Of a DNA stretch of 10,373 bases, positions 1 through 6,564 are shown one piece after another (within the stretch, counting starts at the first letter, position 1; the number at the start of each line of letters is the position of its first letter). The position numbers were made by a program, and so were the translations under genes. The notes beneath the pieces are model-generated. The model was given only the letters and a program-made list of their open reading frames with translations, did not search any database and was not told the DNA's origin. The stretch is from Deltaproteobacteria bacterium (lineage in GTDB: Bacteria; Desulfobacterota; DSM-4660; Desulfatiglandales; B25-G16). The stretch lies in assembly GCA_019308645.1 (NCBI GenBank), contig JAFDHR010000158.1, positions 1 to 10,373 of the forward strand, read 5' to 3'.

Positions 1-660
1 TATCTGATTGCATGTCTCCACCTTGCAATCAAACACCCTTAAGGGATTTGTCTCCATCCTCTTCTGGCAATCAGGGCAAAGTTGTGAATAATATCTCTTA
101 AGATAGGCCTTAAGTTCAGTTCGGAATGGACCCCTACATTTTAGACAACCAAGAGAGTTAATATTGAGGACAAGATCATTGAGCCCAAGCGAGGAAAAAA
201 AGTACATAATCATAAATATCAGTTCGCTATCCGATCTGGGGCCTGGGTCTCCAATAATCTCAACATTTATCTGATGGAATTGTCTTCTTCTCCCCTTTTG
301 GGGTCTTTCATATCTAAACATCGGCCCTATGGTAAATAACATGGTAAATAACTTCTGTACGGGAGAAACATTATACAGTTTGTGCTCTATGTAGGCCCTT
401 AATACCGATGCTGTTGCCTCCGGTCTCATGGCCAGAAAGTTACCCTTCCTGTCCTTCAATGTATACATCTCCTTAGAAACGATATCAGTGTCCTGACCTA
501 TTCCCCGAGCAAAAAGTTCTGCCGTTTCTAAGACCGGGATCCTAATTTCCCTATATCCAAAGAGTTCAAATATTCGCTTCGCCTCTGATTCAATCCTATT
601 CCAGGTTCCTACCTGATAAGGAAGTATATCCTTGAAACCTTTTACTGCCTTGTATTGCAA
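1..660 (-). CDS. hisS: Histidyl-tRNA synthetase (N-terminal part, runs off the window)
   Basis: Class II histidine-tRNA ligase, which charges tRNA-His with histidine in the cytoplasm. 220 codons are visible; the C-terminal half lies left of the window. The start is TTG at 658-660, preceded by a GGGAG ribosome site about 7 nt upstream, and the protein opens with the family N-terminus (KGFKDILPYQ). Motif 1 (GYREIRIPVLE) sits near residue 40, RPEATASVLRAYIEH follows, and motif 2 (GPMFRYERPQKG) carries the ATP/histidine-site arginine, with RRQFHQ after it. Just before motif 2 the protein reads LFTMLFTIGPMFR, whereas relatives have a single LYYIGPMFR-like stretch. The extra four residues come from a perfect 12-bp tandem duplication (329-352). 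An uncharacterised small gene lies upstream on the same strand, 363 bp away. The identification is very secure; whether the duplication is tolerated is unknown. Confidence 0.96.
   Translation of the reverse strand, partial: MQYKAVKGFKDILPYQVGTWNRIESEAKRIFELFGYREIRIPVLETAELFARGIGQDTDIVSKEMYTLKDRKGNFLAMRPEATASVLRAYIEHKLYNVSPVQKLFTMLFTIGPMFRYERPQKGRRRQFHQINVEIIGDPGPRSDSELIFMIMYFFSSLGLNDLVLNINSLGCLKCRGPFRTELKAYLKRYYSQLCPDCQKRMETNPLRVFDCKVETCNQI
329..352. repeat. 12-bp perfect tandem duplication inside hisS
   Basis: The plus strand reads ATGGTAAATAAC twice in a row (329-340 and 341-352). On the coding strand this adds four in-frame codons (LFTM followed by LFTI) directly before motif 2. Confidence 0.9.
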
Positions 661-728
661 AATAGTCTCCCTTCTAATAATGTCCGTTGCACGTTGTTCG
701 TTGTCAGTTGAGAGATAACAAAAAACTA

Positions 729-758
729 TTCATAGAATTCAAGCTTTGCCTTCCTCAA
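729..758 (-). promoter_or_regulatory. Candidate sigma-70 promoter for hisS
   Basis: Reading the minus strand, TTGAGG (-35, plus 753-758) and TATGAA (-10, plus 729-734) are 18 nt apart. This would give a leader of about 60 nt before the TTG start at 660. The hexamers are only moderately close to consensus, so this is tentative. Confidence 0.35.
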
Positions 759-842
759 AAACATTATTCCCTTATTTTTATTCCCGTGAAACTTTTTTAT
801 ATTTCACTGAAGCCAATACTCTAATGGGGGCGAAGCTCCTCA

Positions 843-868
843 GCTCTGATTTTCCCTTCTATCAGAGC
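843..868. repeat. Perfect 8-bp stem-loop in the hisS upstream region
   Basis: GCTCTGAT (843-850) and ATCAGAGC (861-868) pair around a 10-nt pyrimidine-rich loop. A pyrimidine-rich run (CTTTTCTTCC) follows on the plus strand, so it could be a weak plus-strand terminator. As transcribed toward hisS it would lie in an upstream leader. I see no T-box motif. Confidence 0.45.
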
Positions 869-909
869 CTTTTCTTCCAGTCAACAATTTTACATTTATC
901 CGCCAGACC

Positions 910-938
910 CGCCTGTCCCGATACAATCGGGACGGGCG
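910..938. repeat. GC-rich palindromic repeat (13-bp stem)
   Basis: CGCCTGTCCCGAT (910-922) pairs with ATCGGGACGGGCG (926-938) around a 3-nt loop, with one G-T pair. Similar GC-rich hairpins occur at 1594-1624 and 8773-8820, suggesting a scattered family of REP-like elements. Confidence 0.7.
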
Positions 939-1023
939 AAACCAACATTGATTCGCCTCAAGTAATGTGATATTTACTCCATCAAATCGTCGGTTTGAGG
1001 CAAAGATTCGATAGAACTTTTAT

Positions 1024-1281
1024 CTAGCCTTGCTCTGTTTTCAAGCGTGTCACAACCTTCTTCTCAATGTCTTGTATGATAGCCTTTAAAGCAGTGCTTT
1101 CAGTGACCGGCCCCAAGTTATTCCAACCCTTTAGTAGGGAATCTTTTTTCTTCTCCCTGAATTGTTCAAGACTGGTAACCAGCGATTCCCAGGCAAACAG
1201 CTTTTGGACTATATGTCGTTCAGCTTCAGTCAAATCTTTATCTGTATCAAAGGATTTCCCATTCCAGGTGGTGATAATCAT
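1024..1281 (-). CDS. Small uncharacterised protein, 85 aa
   Basis: I do not recognise a named family. The preferred start is ATG at 1279-1281, because AAGGGG lies 9 nt upstream; an in-frame GTG 18 nt further upstream would place that site inside the gene. The protein opens MIITTWNGKSFDT, then continues in charged, amphipathic segments (LTEAERHIVQKLFAWE near residues 18-33, then EQFREKKKD). It ends in a likely helix (IQDIEKKVVTRLKTEQG). It has no signal peptide, membrane segment or obvious catalytic motif, so it is probably a small soluble helical protein, perhaps acting with a partner. It precedes hisS on the same strand, but the 363-bp gap argues against tight coupling. Codon use and the ribosome site look like a real gene. 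Confidence 0.7.
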   Translation of the reverse strand: MIITTWNGKSFDTDKDLTEAERHIVQKLFAWESLVTSLEQFREKKKDSLLKGWNNLGPVTESTALKAIIQDIEKKVVTRLKTEQG

Positions 1282-1371
1282 GATTCTATACCCCTTCACA
1301 ATATATGGATATCACATGAACAACAAAAATGTATATTTAAAATTTTACAGAAGATGTAAAAAATCCCGTAG

Positions 1372-1652
1372 GCGTTCACGGGTTCAAAGGTTCAGGGATT
1401 CAAGGCTTGCCCGCCTCCGGCAGGTTCCATTCTCGTCCCCGGACTCCATTTTGGAGGCGTATTTATGTGAGAAACGCCCGGCTTCGTCATTCCCAATCTG
1501 AAAGTTGGCGGCGCATTGGCAAATATCTGGCAAAACCAGCTTTTTTTTTACGAGGACTTCGGGTCTTTAATTTTATCCTTGTCCCTAACCCTGCCTCCGG
1601 CCCAGAGGGCCTACGGCCCGGAGGGAACGTTGAACCCGGAACCTGTGAACGC
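1372..1652. mobile_element. Possible MITE-like element with inverted ends
   Basis: GCGTTCACGGGTTC (1372-1385) matches the reverse complement of GAACCTGTGAACGC (1639-1652) at 13 of 14 positions. Inside are low-complexity ttcaaaggttcag runs and the palindrome at 1594-1624. No gene is visible inside, so it would be non-autonomous if mobile. No target duplication could be recognised. Confidence 0.4.
1594..1624. repeat. GC-rich imperfect palindrome
   Basis: CCTCCGG...CCGGAGG arms enclose a second short inverted repeat (GGGCC/GGCCC type) with a one-base offset. Composition resembles the hairpins at 910-938 and 8773-8820. Confidence 0.55.
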
Positions 1653-1748
1653 TTACTTTAAATTAAGCCTTGACATTATTGGATCAATCAAGAAAAAGGT
1701 TGAGATTTCGGGTATCTAAATGTAATTATCGTTTATCAAATAATCATG

Positions 1749-1788
1749 TGCTGGACATTGAGTGTTTCGCTACCGCTCAACACCAGCA
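1749..1788. repeat. Two-step hairpin upstream of the MarC-type gene
   Basis: TGCTGG (1749-1754) pairs with CCAGCA (1783-1788), and inside it TTGAG (1758-1762) pairs with CTCAA (1776-1780), leaving a 13-nt loop. It ends 37 bp before the ATG of the downstream gene, so it could be a leader structure or operator. Function is not known. Confidence 0.4.
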
Positions 1789-1825
1789 GGACAACGCCGT
1801 TGTGAGCTGATATGGAAAGAAAACT

Positions 1826-2413
1826 ATGTCTGTAATATCTTCTGTTTTCCTATTATTTCTTGTCCTGGACCCTATTGGGAATATCCCTTGTTTTTTGGGT
1901 GTTCTCAAAGGCGTCAACCCTGATAGGCGTAGCGCAATTATTATACGGGAATTATTAATTGCATTAATAATATTAATAATATTTATGTTTACAGGAAAAT
2001 ACATTTTGAAACTTCTGCAGATATCTCAGTCTTCTTTGGGTATTGCTGGCGGTATAGTCCTTTTTTTAATTGCGATAAAGATGATTTTCTCAGGATCTAC
2101 AGAGATATTTGCCAATAGTACAGAAGGAGAGCCTCTTATTGTTCCTCTTGCAGTTCCCTTTGTGGCAGGACCATCAGCAACTGCAGCAGTAATACTAATG
2201 ATGGCTCGTGAACCATCACGTTGGGTTGAGTGGCTGGTGTCTTTGATATGTGCCTGGGTAATGTCAAGCGCAATTCTTCTTTTCTCAGAGAGAATAGCTC
2301 GACTTGCCGGTAACAGGATATTAATAGCCATTGAACGTCTAATGGGTATGTTGCTAACAGTTGTGTCAGTCGAAATGCTCGTTACTGGTATACGGCAATC
2401 TTTTCCCCTATGA
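1826..2413 (+). CDS. MarC/YhgN-family integral membrane protein
   Basis: A 195-residue inner-membrane protein of the MarC family (UPF0056), usual length about 200, with around six membrane segments. From memory it is closest to E. coli YhgN. Shared marks are DPIGNIP at residues 15-21, an RRxAIxxRELLIAL stretch near 34-47, GIAGGIVLFLIAIKMIF at 72-88 and IVPLAVPFVAGPSA at 105-118. A final ERLMGMLLTVVSVEML helix follows. The molecular role of the family is unsettled: MarC was once linked to multidrug resistance, and that link was later withdrawn. The start is the ATG after a weak GGAAAG site. A two-step hairpin lies just upstream. No neighbour on the same strand is close enough to form an operon, so it probably stands alone. 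Confidence 0.93.
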   Translation: MSVISSVFLLFLVLDPIGNIPCFLGVLKGVNPDRRSAIIIRELLIALIILIIFMFTGKYILKLLQISQSSLGIAGGIVLFLIAIKMIFSGSTEIFANSTEGEPLIVPLAVPFVAGPSATAAVILMMAREPSRWVEWLVSLICAWVMSSAILLFSERIARLAGNRILIAIERLMGMLLTVVSVEMLVTGIRQSFPL

Positions 2414-2861
2414 TTATAACTAACAGAGGTATTCACCTGAAAGCAAAAGCATTGCTGCTTCTGGTAATCGGCGATGGCAGGTGTTAGCTATATTAATCAA
2501 AATGATTTGAAAATCAAAGGACAGCATTTTTGAATGAACCTCCATGCCCTGCGGGCACAACGAAGAATGAAAGAGCTTTTTGTTATTTGTGAATCTTTAA
2601 ATTCAGGATTTAGGATGCCTTTTTATCCAGTTTCAAGTTTCCAGTGTCAAGTTTGATGAACTCGTAAAAAGTGATATTCGTTGAATCTGTTATTTCGACT
2701 GCAAGGAGAAATCTTGTGTTTTCAGCATGTTACCTTGGTAAGATTTCTCGCTTCGCTCGAAATGACATGTTATTGAGACTTTTTACGAGACCATCAAGTT
2801 TCTTTCATATAAAAATAATCGTACGACTGAATATCGCCACCTTCAATAAATTGAGGTAATT
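2414..2861. other. Intergenic region between the MarC-type and VOC genes
   Basis: A 448-bp gap. Short hairpins occur (TGCCC/GGGCA at 2545-2557; AAGCA/TGCTT in the AAGCATTGCTGCTT stretch near 2445), but none is followed by a convincing T run. The main content is the inverted-repeat element at 2653-2797. No supported gene. Confidence 0.6.
2653..2797. mobile_element. MITE-like element with CTCGTAAAAAGT ends
   Basis: The ends TTGATGAACTCGTAAAAAGT (2653-2672) and the reverse complement of 2778-2797 agree at 18 of 20 positions. Nested inside, a 27-bp arm (2689-2715) and its inverse (2740-2766) agree at 21 of 27; the right copy is the familiar AAGATTTCTCGCTTCGCTCG type. About 145 bp, no coding capacity, strongly foldable. 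A related end (GACTTCGTAAAAAGTC) occurs at 6001-6020, so this is a dispersed family. Confidence 0.65.
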
Positions 2862-3236
2862 ATGTTTGAGCATATTGGAATAACAATCAATGAGGAAAGC
2901 GATATACAGGCTTTCTATAAAGATTTGCTTGGGCTGAAAGAAATAAATAAATTTGACCTTTTTGACGATTTATCTGAGAAAATATTTGGCATAAACAACA
3001 CAGTTCCCGTTAGGTATTTTTCCAGCGATGATCTTGGTATAGAATTATTTCTGACAGACAAAGAGCAAAAGCCTGTTTACAATCACATTTGCATTTCTGT
3101 TCAAAACAGGGACAACATGATCAAAAAAGCAAAATCCATGGGGTTTCCTGTCACAAAGATCAAAAGGGAATCTAAAGATTACCTTTTATTCATAAAAGAC
3201 AATTCCGGTAATATATTTGAGATAAAAATCCAGTAA
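2862..3236 (+). CDS. VOC (glyoxalase/dioxygenase-fold) family protein
   Basis: A 124-residue protein with the two beta-alpha-beta-beta-beta halves typical of the vicinal oxygen chelate fold. Likely metal ligands sit at the expected places: H4 (FEHIGI), E61 (GIELFL), H75 (NHICI) and E120 (FEIKI). The ends of the two halves are marked by AFYKDLLGLKE (17-27) and by DNSGNIFEI near the C-terminus. All four ligands are present, so a metal-dependent enzyme is likely, but the substrate cannot be read from the sequence. Lyases, epimerases, dioxygenases and resistance proteins all use this fold. The start is the ATG with GAGGT 5 nt upstream. The gene lies alone between two repeat elements, and its promoter must lie in or near the MITE-like element just upstream. 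Confidence 0.85.
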   Translation: MFEHIGITINEESDIQAFYKDLLGLKEINKFDLFDDLSEKIFGINNTVPVRYFSSDDLGIELFLTDKEQKPVYNHICISVQNRDNMIKKAKSMGFPVTKIKRESKDYLLFIKDNSGNIFEIKIQ

Positions 3237-3308
3237 AATACTCAAGGCTCAGCCCCTGAAATTGTCCAAAATGAAGCTCCCCGCAGCACACGCGGCGCAC
3301 ATGCAGCG

Positions 3309-3380
3309 CTGGATTCCTGCTTTCGCAGGAATGACGGAAACTTATCTTCGATCGTCATTCCTGCGGAGGCGGAAATCCAG
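3309..3380. repeat. Inverted-repeat element of the GCAGGAATGACG type
   Basis: CTGGATTCCTGC plus the following 16 nt (3309-3336) matches the reverse complement of 3353-3380 at 24 of 28 positions, with a 16-nt centre. This is the common hairpin ending in CAGGAATGACG found scattered in many bacterial genomes. It lies between convergent genes and could act as a bidirectional transcription end. Confidence 0.7.
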
Positions 3381-3454
3381 AGCTATTACCCGGACTTATT
3401 GAGAAGTTACCCATTGAATATAATAGGCGAGGTTTTTTCGACTTGAAATAAAAT

Positions 3455-4048
3455 TTACCTCTTGATGCCATAGATGGCTCGTTTTGTAACACGCTGGACT
3501 AATCGTGGAATCAAGATCCCTGATAGGTTAATGTGATCAAGCTCAGTAAGCATCTCACCATTGTAAAGAAATACTAATCCATCTAATAAAGGTGGGTTCA
3601 AATGGGGCTGCATAAAAGTTGCACCAATCATATAAAATGTGGTCCGTGCACCGGCAGAGCCTTGAAAAAAATACCGCATTGCATCCCTATCAGGATCAAC
3701 CATATTTACCGTGGCAATGCGTAGAGAACGAGAAGAGATAGCTACCTGATTTAGTCCTACGATCTCAAACCGGATTTTTGTTACCTTGTCTGTATATGTT
3801 TTTTGAAAATATGTCTTAGCCAGATGTTGAGCAAGACTGTTGAGTGCATCTTTAAGCGATGTATGGGGAGATAATCGAAATGGCTGAGGATTGCTTAAAA
3901 GATGCTGCTGGTCAGGTGAAAAAGTATAAAGCTCCACCTCTCCAAGTGTTTGAGATGCTTCCCGGGGAGCCTTGTCAGAGTTATCGAAACACCCAAAAGT
4001 CAGCCCTGTTGCCACCATTATCAGTGAAAAAAGGATCACACGTACCAT
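3455..4048 (-). CDS. Putative lipoprotein with a GerMN-like domain
   Basis: A 197-residue exported protein. Residues 1-20 form a short signal peptide (MVRVILFSLIMVATGLTFGC) ending in a cysteine. The lipobox is imperfect (L-T-F-G-C rather than L-A-G-C), so lipidation is likely but not certain. The mature part opens EVELYTFSPD, continues through SLKDALNSLAQHLA and ends with an RYFFQGSAGARTTFY segment and DGLVFLYNGEML. This order resembles the GerMN fold (sporulation and germination proteins, cell-wall lipoproteins), but the match is from memory and distant. The ATG start is well supported by GAGGAGG 7-8 nt upstream. It follows the racemase-family gene by 102 bp on the same strand and may share its transcript. 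Its role is unknown. Confidence 0.7.
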   Translation of the reverse strand: MVRVILFSLIMVATGLTFGCFDNSDKAPREASQTLGEVELYTFSPDQQHLLSNPQPFRLSPHTSLKDALNSLAQHLAKTYFQKTYTDKVTKIRFEIVGLNQVAISSRSLRIATVNMVDPDRDAMRYFFQGSAGARTTFYMIGATFMQPHLNPPLLDGLVFLYNGEMLTELDHINLSGILIPRLVQRVTKRAIYGIKR

Positions 4049-4150
4049 ATTTTGGCCTCCTCAAAGTATTGAAAAATAACTTTAGTCCAAAGAAAAAACA
4101 AATCTTTAGGTATGGAGTGTAGCGAGATATTGGCCAGACAGAGAAATCAA

Positions 4151-4846
4151 TTACGCCTTCCCAAGCGCAGTTCTTAAAGCTGCCCGTGCAAGTAAACGCG
4201 TGGAATCCAATGTTGGCAATGGACAATCATTCGGGTCTATTATCAAGGGGATTTCTGTACATCCAAGAACAACTGCATTGCAACCGCGATGTTTGAGCGC
4301 TTGAATGACGCTGTTGAAATAGAGTCGAGATTCTTCAGGAAAAATACCGTTTACAAGTTCCTGAAATATTATTCTGTCAATTTCCTCCCGATCTTTTTCC
4401 CCCGGTATCTCAGTGACAATACCAAACTTCTTAAGGGCATCAGGGTACACGGGCCCGGTCATAAGATACTTTGTCCCTAATATTCCAAGGTGTGTAAATC
4501 CCTTCTTCTTGGCTTGCTCTCCAACTGTTTCTGCAATATGTAGCCAGGGGATGGGTGATTTGGGTGTTACAAGATCAAATGCCTGGTGAATGGTGTTATC
4601 AGGACAAATTGCAAAGTCAGCTCCTGCTTGTGCAACTTTCCGGGCCGAGGAAAGCATAAGTTGTGCAACCATATCCCAGTTTCCTGCACGTATATGTACC
4701 ATATATTCAGAAAGCGGGTGAGTGTGCATAGTAATCTCTGGATGTCTATGTTCACCCATTTCACCTGGCGCCTCTGCACAAATAGTTCTATAACAAAGAG
4801 CTGCTCCCTCAGCGCTACATGCTACAATTCCGATATGTTTTGCCAT
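4151..4846 (-). CDS. Aspartate/glutamate racemase-family protein
   Basis: A 231-residue protein of the cofactor-independent Asp/Glu racemase superfamily, in which two cysteines act as the acid/base pair. Both are present: C81 in ICPDNTIHQ and C196 in VVLGCTEIPL. Other family marks are the N-terminal strand GIVACSAEGAALCYRTI, LHIAETVGEQAKKKG near 102-116 and GILGTKYLMTGPVY near 121-134. The layout is like YgeA and amino-acid racemases rather than MurI, but the substrate cannot be told; hydantoin racemases and maleate isomerases share the fold. The ATG start has GAGGA about 10 nt upstream. The lipoprotein gene follows 102 bp downstream on the same strand. Upstream lies the 175-bp palindrome, so its promoter is probably between 4847 and 4966. 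Confidence 0.88.
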   Translation of the reverse strand: MAKHIGIVACSAEGAALCYRTICAEAPGEMGEHRHPEITMHTHPLSEYMVHIRAGNWDMVAQLMLSSARKVAQAGADFAICPDNTIHQAFDLVTPKSPIPWLHIAETVGEQAKKKGFTHLGILGTKYLMTGPVYPDALKKFGIVTEIPGEKDREEIDRIIFQELVNGIFPEESRLYFNSVIQALKHRGCNAVVLGCTEIPLIIDPNDCPLPTLDSTRLLARAALRTALGKA

Positions 4847-4966
4847 TTCTCGTTTATCCTCGAATTTGAAAAACTATCTAACCCTGCTTAGATACCACAA
4901 ACAAAATGATTGGTTATCTTCGGCACAACCTTACTAATGAGAGCATGAAATAGTTTGTAATATCGG

Positions 4967-5141
4967 GATGGTCATGAGGTCTTTTCTGAAGTGACTGGTG
5001 GAAGGCCGCTGTTCTTTTCACGACTTATCAGTGGGGGAAATCCCGCCGGAAGCGGGAAGAGGGCAAAACTCCCCTGCAGATAAGTCGTAGAAAAGACCAG
5101 GCCGAGAGCCTTGGAACGACAGATAAGACTTCATGACCATC
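4967..5141. repeat. 175-bp imperfect palindrome, strongly foldable
   Basis: The outer arms 4967-4983 and 5125-5141 pair over 17 bp (one G-T pair). After an internal loop, TCTTTTC (5013-5019) pairs with GAAAAGA (5090-5096), ACGACTTATC (5020-5029) with GATAAGTCGT (5079-5088) and GGGG (5034-5037) with CCCC (5071-5074). A hairpin TCCCGC/GCGGGA (5041-5046, 5052-5057) closes the tip. It has no coding capacity. It could be a MITE, a structured RNA or a strong transcription end between the PhzF and racemase genes. I saw no target-site duplication at its edges and no second copy in the window. Confidence 0.8.
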
Positions 5142-5191
5142 ATAGATCCTTCTCGGTTATGCACAATGCAAACAATAAAATGCTCTGCTTA

Positions 5192-5977
5192 TTAAGTATT
5201 TATAGTGATACTACCTTTCATAAACTGAACAGCTCTGCCAGATATGATAACCCTGTTACCGTTATCTTTGCAAAATAACTCCCCACCCCGTAGTGACACC
5301 TGATACGCATGCAAATTTTTCTTATTCAGTTTATTGGACCAATATGGCGTTAAAGCACAGTGAGCAGATCCTGTAACAGGGTCTTCATTAACCCCAAATT
5401 TTGGTGCAAAAAATCGTGATACAAAATCCACATTCTTTCCTCGAGCAGTAACAATAACCCCTCGCAAATCTAACTTCTTGAGTATTGCCATATCCGGATT
5501 CAGCTCTATGATGTCATTCTCCCTTGAAAACACAGCGACATAATCTTCTGAACACAGCACCTCTAATGGCTCTTTACCAATACCATCAAGCAACTCCTTG
5601 GGCGCTTCGCATCGTACAGGTGGCTGCGATGGAAAATCCATTGAAAGTAATTCGTGCTCTTTAACGACAGCAAGTCTTCCACTCTTTGAGCTAAAGCTAA
5701 CTTTACCGCTTGATGTATCAAAATAGTGAAAAATCACGAACGCTGTGGCCAAGGTAGCATGTCCACATAAATCAACCTCAGCAACAGGGGTAAACCAGCG
5801 AATATGGTAGCCACCTCCCTCAGGAACAAAGAAGGCTGTTTCAGAAAGGTTATTCTCCTGAGCAATTTGCTGCAGGAGAGAATCTTCTAACCATTCTTCA
5901 AGAGGACATACAGCAGCAGGATTACCCGAAAAAATTCGACTTGAAAATGCATCAATTTGGTATATAGGAATATTCAT
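5192..5977 (-). CDS. PhzF-family isomerase
   Basis: A 261-residue member of the PhzF/YddE family, whose fold is a pair of diaminopimelate-epimerase-like halves. PhzF itself isomerises a dihydrohydroxyanthranilate in phenazine synthesis, but most family members act on unknown small molecules. No other phenazine gene is present here, so no phenazine role is claimed. The catalytic glutamate is E46 (NLSETAFF), with H73 in DLCGHATLATA and D199 in EDPVTGSAHC; the N-terminus reads YQIDAFSSRIFSGNPAAVC. The length fits the shorter branch of the family (about 260). The ATG is poorly served by a ribosome site (only a GTGA nearby). It follows the thioesterase gene by 93 bp, and a repeat element fills the gap between them, so co-transcription is plausible but interrupted. 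Confidence 0.92.
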   Translation of the reverse strand: MNIPIYQIDAFSSRIFSGNPAAVCPLEEWLEDSLLQQIAQENNLSETAFFVPEGGGYHIRWFTPVAEVDLCGHATLATAFVIFHYFDTSSGKVSFSSKSGRLAVVKEHELLSMDFPSQPPVRCEAPKELLDGIGKEPLEVLCSEDYVAVFSRENDIIELNPDMAILKKLDLRGVIVTARGKNVDFVSRFFAPKFGVNEDPVTGSAHCALTPYWSNKLNKKNLHAYQVSLRGGELFCKDNGNRVIISGRAVQFMKGSITINT

Positions 5978-6000
5978 TTGTCACGTAAATATCTAATTAT

Positions 6001-6113
6001 TGACGACTTCGTAAAAAGTCCAACTGCCGTTCGACAGGCTCACGGCCCTGAGCAAAGTCGAAGGGCTGCGTTACGCTTCATCTTTCGTCATTGCGGCGTA
6101 CTGGTAAGTACGC
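6001..6113. mobile_element. Repeat element between the thioesterase and PhzF genes
   Basis: It opens with TGACGACTTCGTAAAAAGTC (6001-6020), related to the ends of the element at 2653-2797. A second inverted pair TTCGAC/GTCGAA lies at 6030-6062. It closes with a perfect 7-bp hairpin GCGTACT/AGTACGC (6096-6102 and 6107-6113). Its right part overlaps the last codons of the thioesterase gene, which stops at 6071. Edges are approximate. Confidence 0.6.
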
Positions 6114-6517
6114 ATAGTGCTTCGCATAAAAGTTCCACTTCCCCGGGCAATTTCCCGTCCACGGGAATCAACTACCTCAGACTCAGCCACAAAGACACGT
6201 TGTGAGCGGTGAACAACTCGACCAATTGACTTCATTTTTCCTTCTGAGATGGGTCGGGTGAGATATATGTTGAACGAAACAGTTAGCACAAATACATCAT
6301 CCACCAATGAGCTTACAGCGAAAAAAGCGGCGTCATCGAGCGCCTTAAAATAGACTGCACCATGCACGGCGCCCCCTGAATGGAAAAAATCACTCCGTAC
6401 GGAAATAATCAGCTCTGCATGCCCATCACCCACTTGTAATGTTGGTGCATAGTATTTATTACACGGTGCAGAAGCATACATATGCTCCAACTTTCGGTAA
6501 TGTTCCTTGTTAGACAA
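6071..6517 (-). CDS. PaaI-type hotdog-fold thioesterase
   Basis: A 148-residue protein of the hotdog (4HBT/PaaI) family, which hydrolyses acyl-CoA or acyl-carrier thioesters in the cytoplasm. The family core is clear: FFHSGGAVHGAVYFKALDDAAFFA (44-67, shown in full by its key residues G49, H52, G53, D61 and D62). Strands then follow through FNIYLTRPISEG and the closing ARGSGTFMRS. The start is TTG at 6515-6517, chosen because GAGGAG lies about 9-10 nt upstream; an in-frame ATG at residue 13 has no such site. Relatives normally end close to GTFMRS. Here 13-14 extra residues (MRTYQYAAMTKDEA) are encoded by a dispersed repeat that overlaps the stop. It lies 47 bp after the YciC-like gene and 93 bp before PhzF, all on one strand. 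Substrate unknown. Confidence 0.88.
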   Translation of the reverse strand: MSNKEHYRKLEHMYASAPCNKYYAPTLQVGDGHAELIISVRSDFFHSGGAVHGAVYFKALDDAAFFAVSSLVDDVFVLTVSFNIYLTRPISEGKMKSIGRVVHRSQRVFVAESEVVDSRGREIARGSGTFMRSTMRTYQYAAMTKDEA

Positions 6518-6564
6518 TTCTTGTCTCTCCTCTCAGTAACCGGTTGGCCACCTAAAGCTGGGAA

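Larger units (their letters stand above)
661..1023. other. Intergenic region upstream of hisS
   Basis: A 363-bp gap between the small minus-strand gene and hisS. It holds a candidate promoter (729-758), an 8-bp perfect hairpin (843-868) and a GC-rich palindrome (910-938). A 74-codon plus-strand frame (746-970) runs through the palindrome, has no ribosome site and resembles nothing I know, so I do not call it a gene. Confidence 0.6.
1282..1825. other. Repeat-rich intergenic region before the marC-type gene
   Basis: A 544-bp divergent gap without a supported gene. It holds a 281-bp segment with inverted ends (1372-1652) containing a GC-rich palindrome, and a two-step hairpin at 1749-1788 just ahead of the membrane protein gene. 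Plus-strand frames here (for example 1067-1501 and 1407-1661) are low-complexity or antisense to the small minus-strand gene. Confidence 0.6.

Noticed and set aside
843..868. T-box or other aminoacyl-tRNA riboswitch upstream of hisS
   Set aside because: Only a simple hairpin is visible; no T-box sequence, specifier loop or antiterminator pair could be found.
1067..1501. Plus-strand 144-codon frame
   Set aside because: Antisense to the small minus-strand gene, then runs through low-complexity repeat sequence; no ribosome site or family match.
2026..2436. Minus-strand 136-codon frame
   Set aside because: Shadow of the clearly recognised MarC-type gene.
3859..4226. Frames of 81-87 codons spanning the lipoprotein/racemase junction
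   Set aside because: Antisense or out-of-frame to two well-supported genes and without their own ribosome sites.
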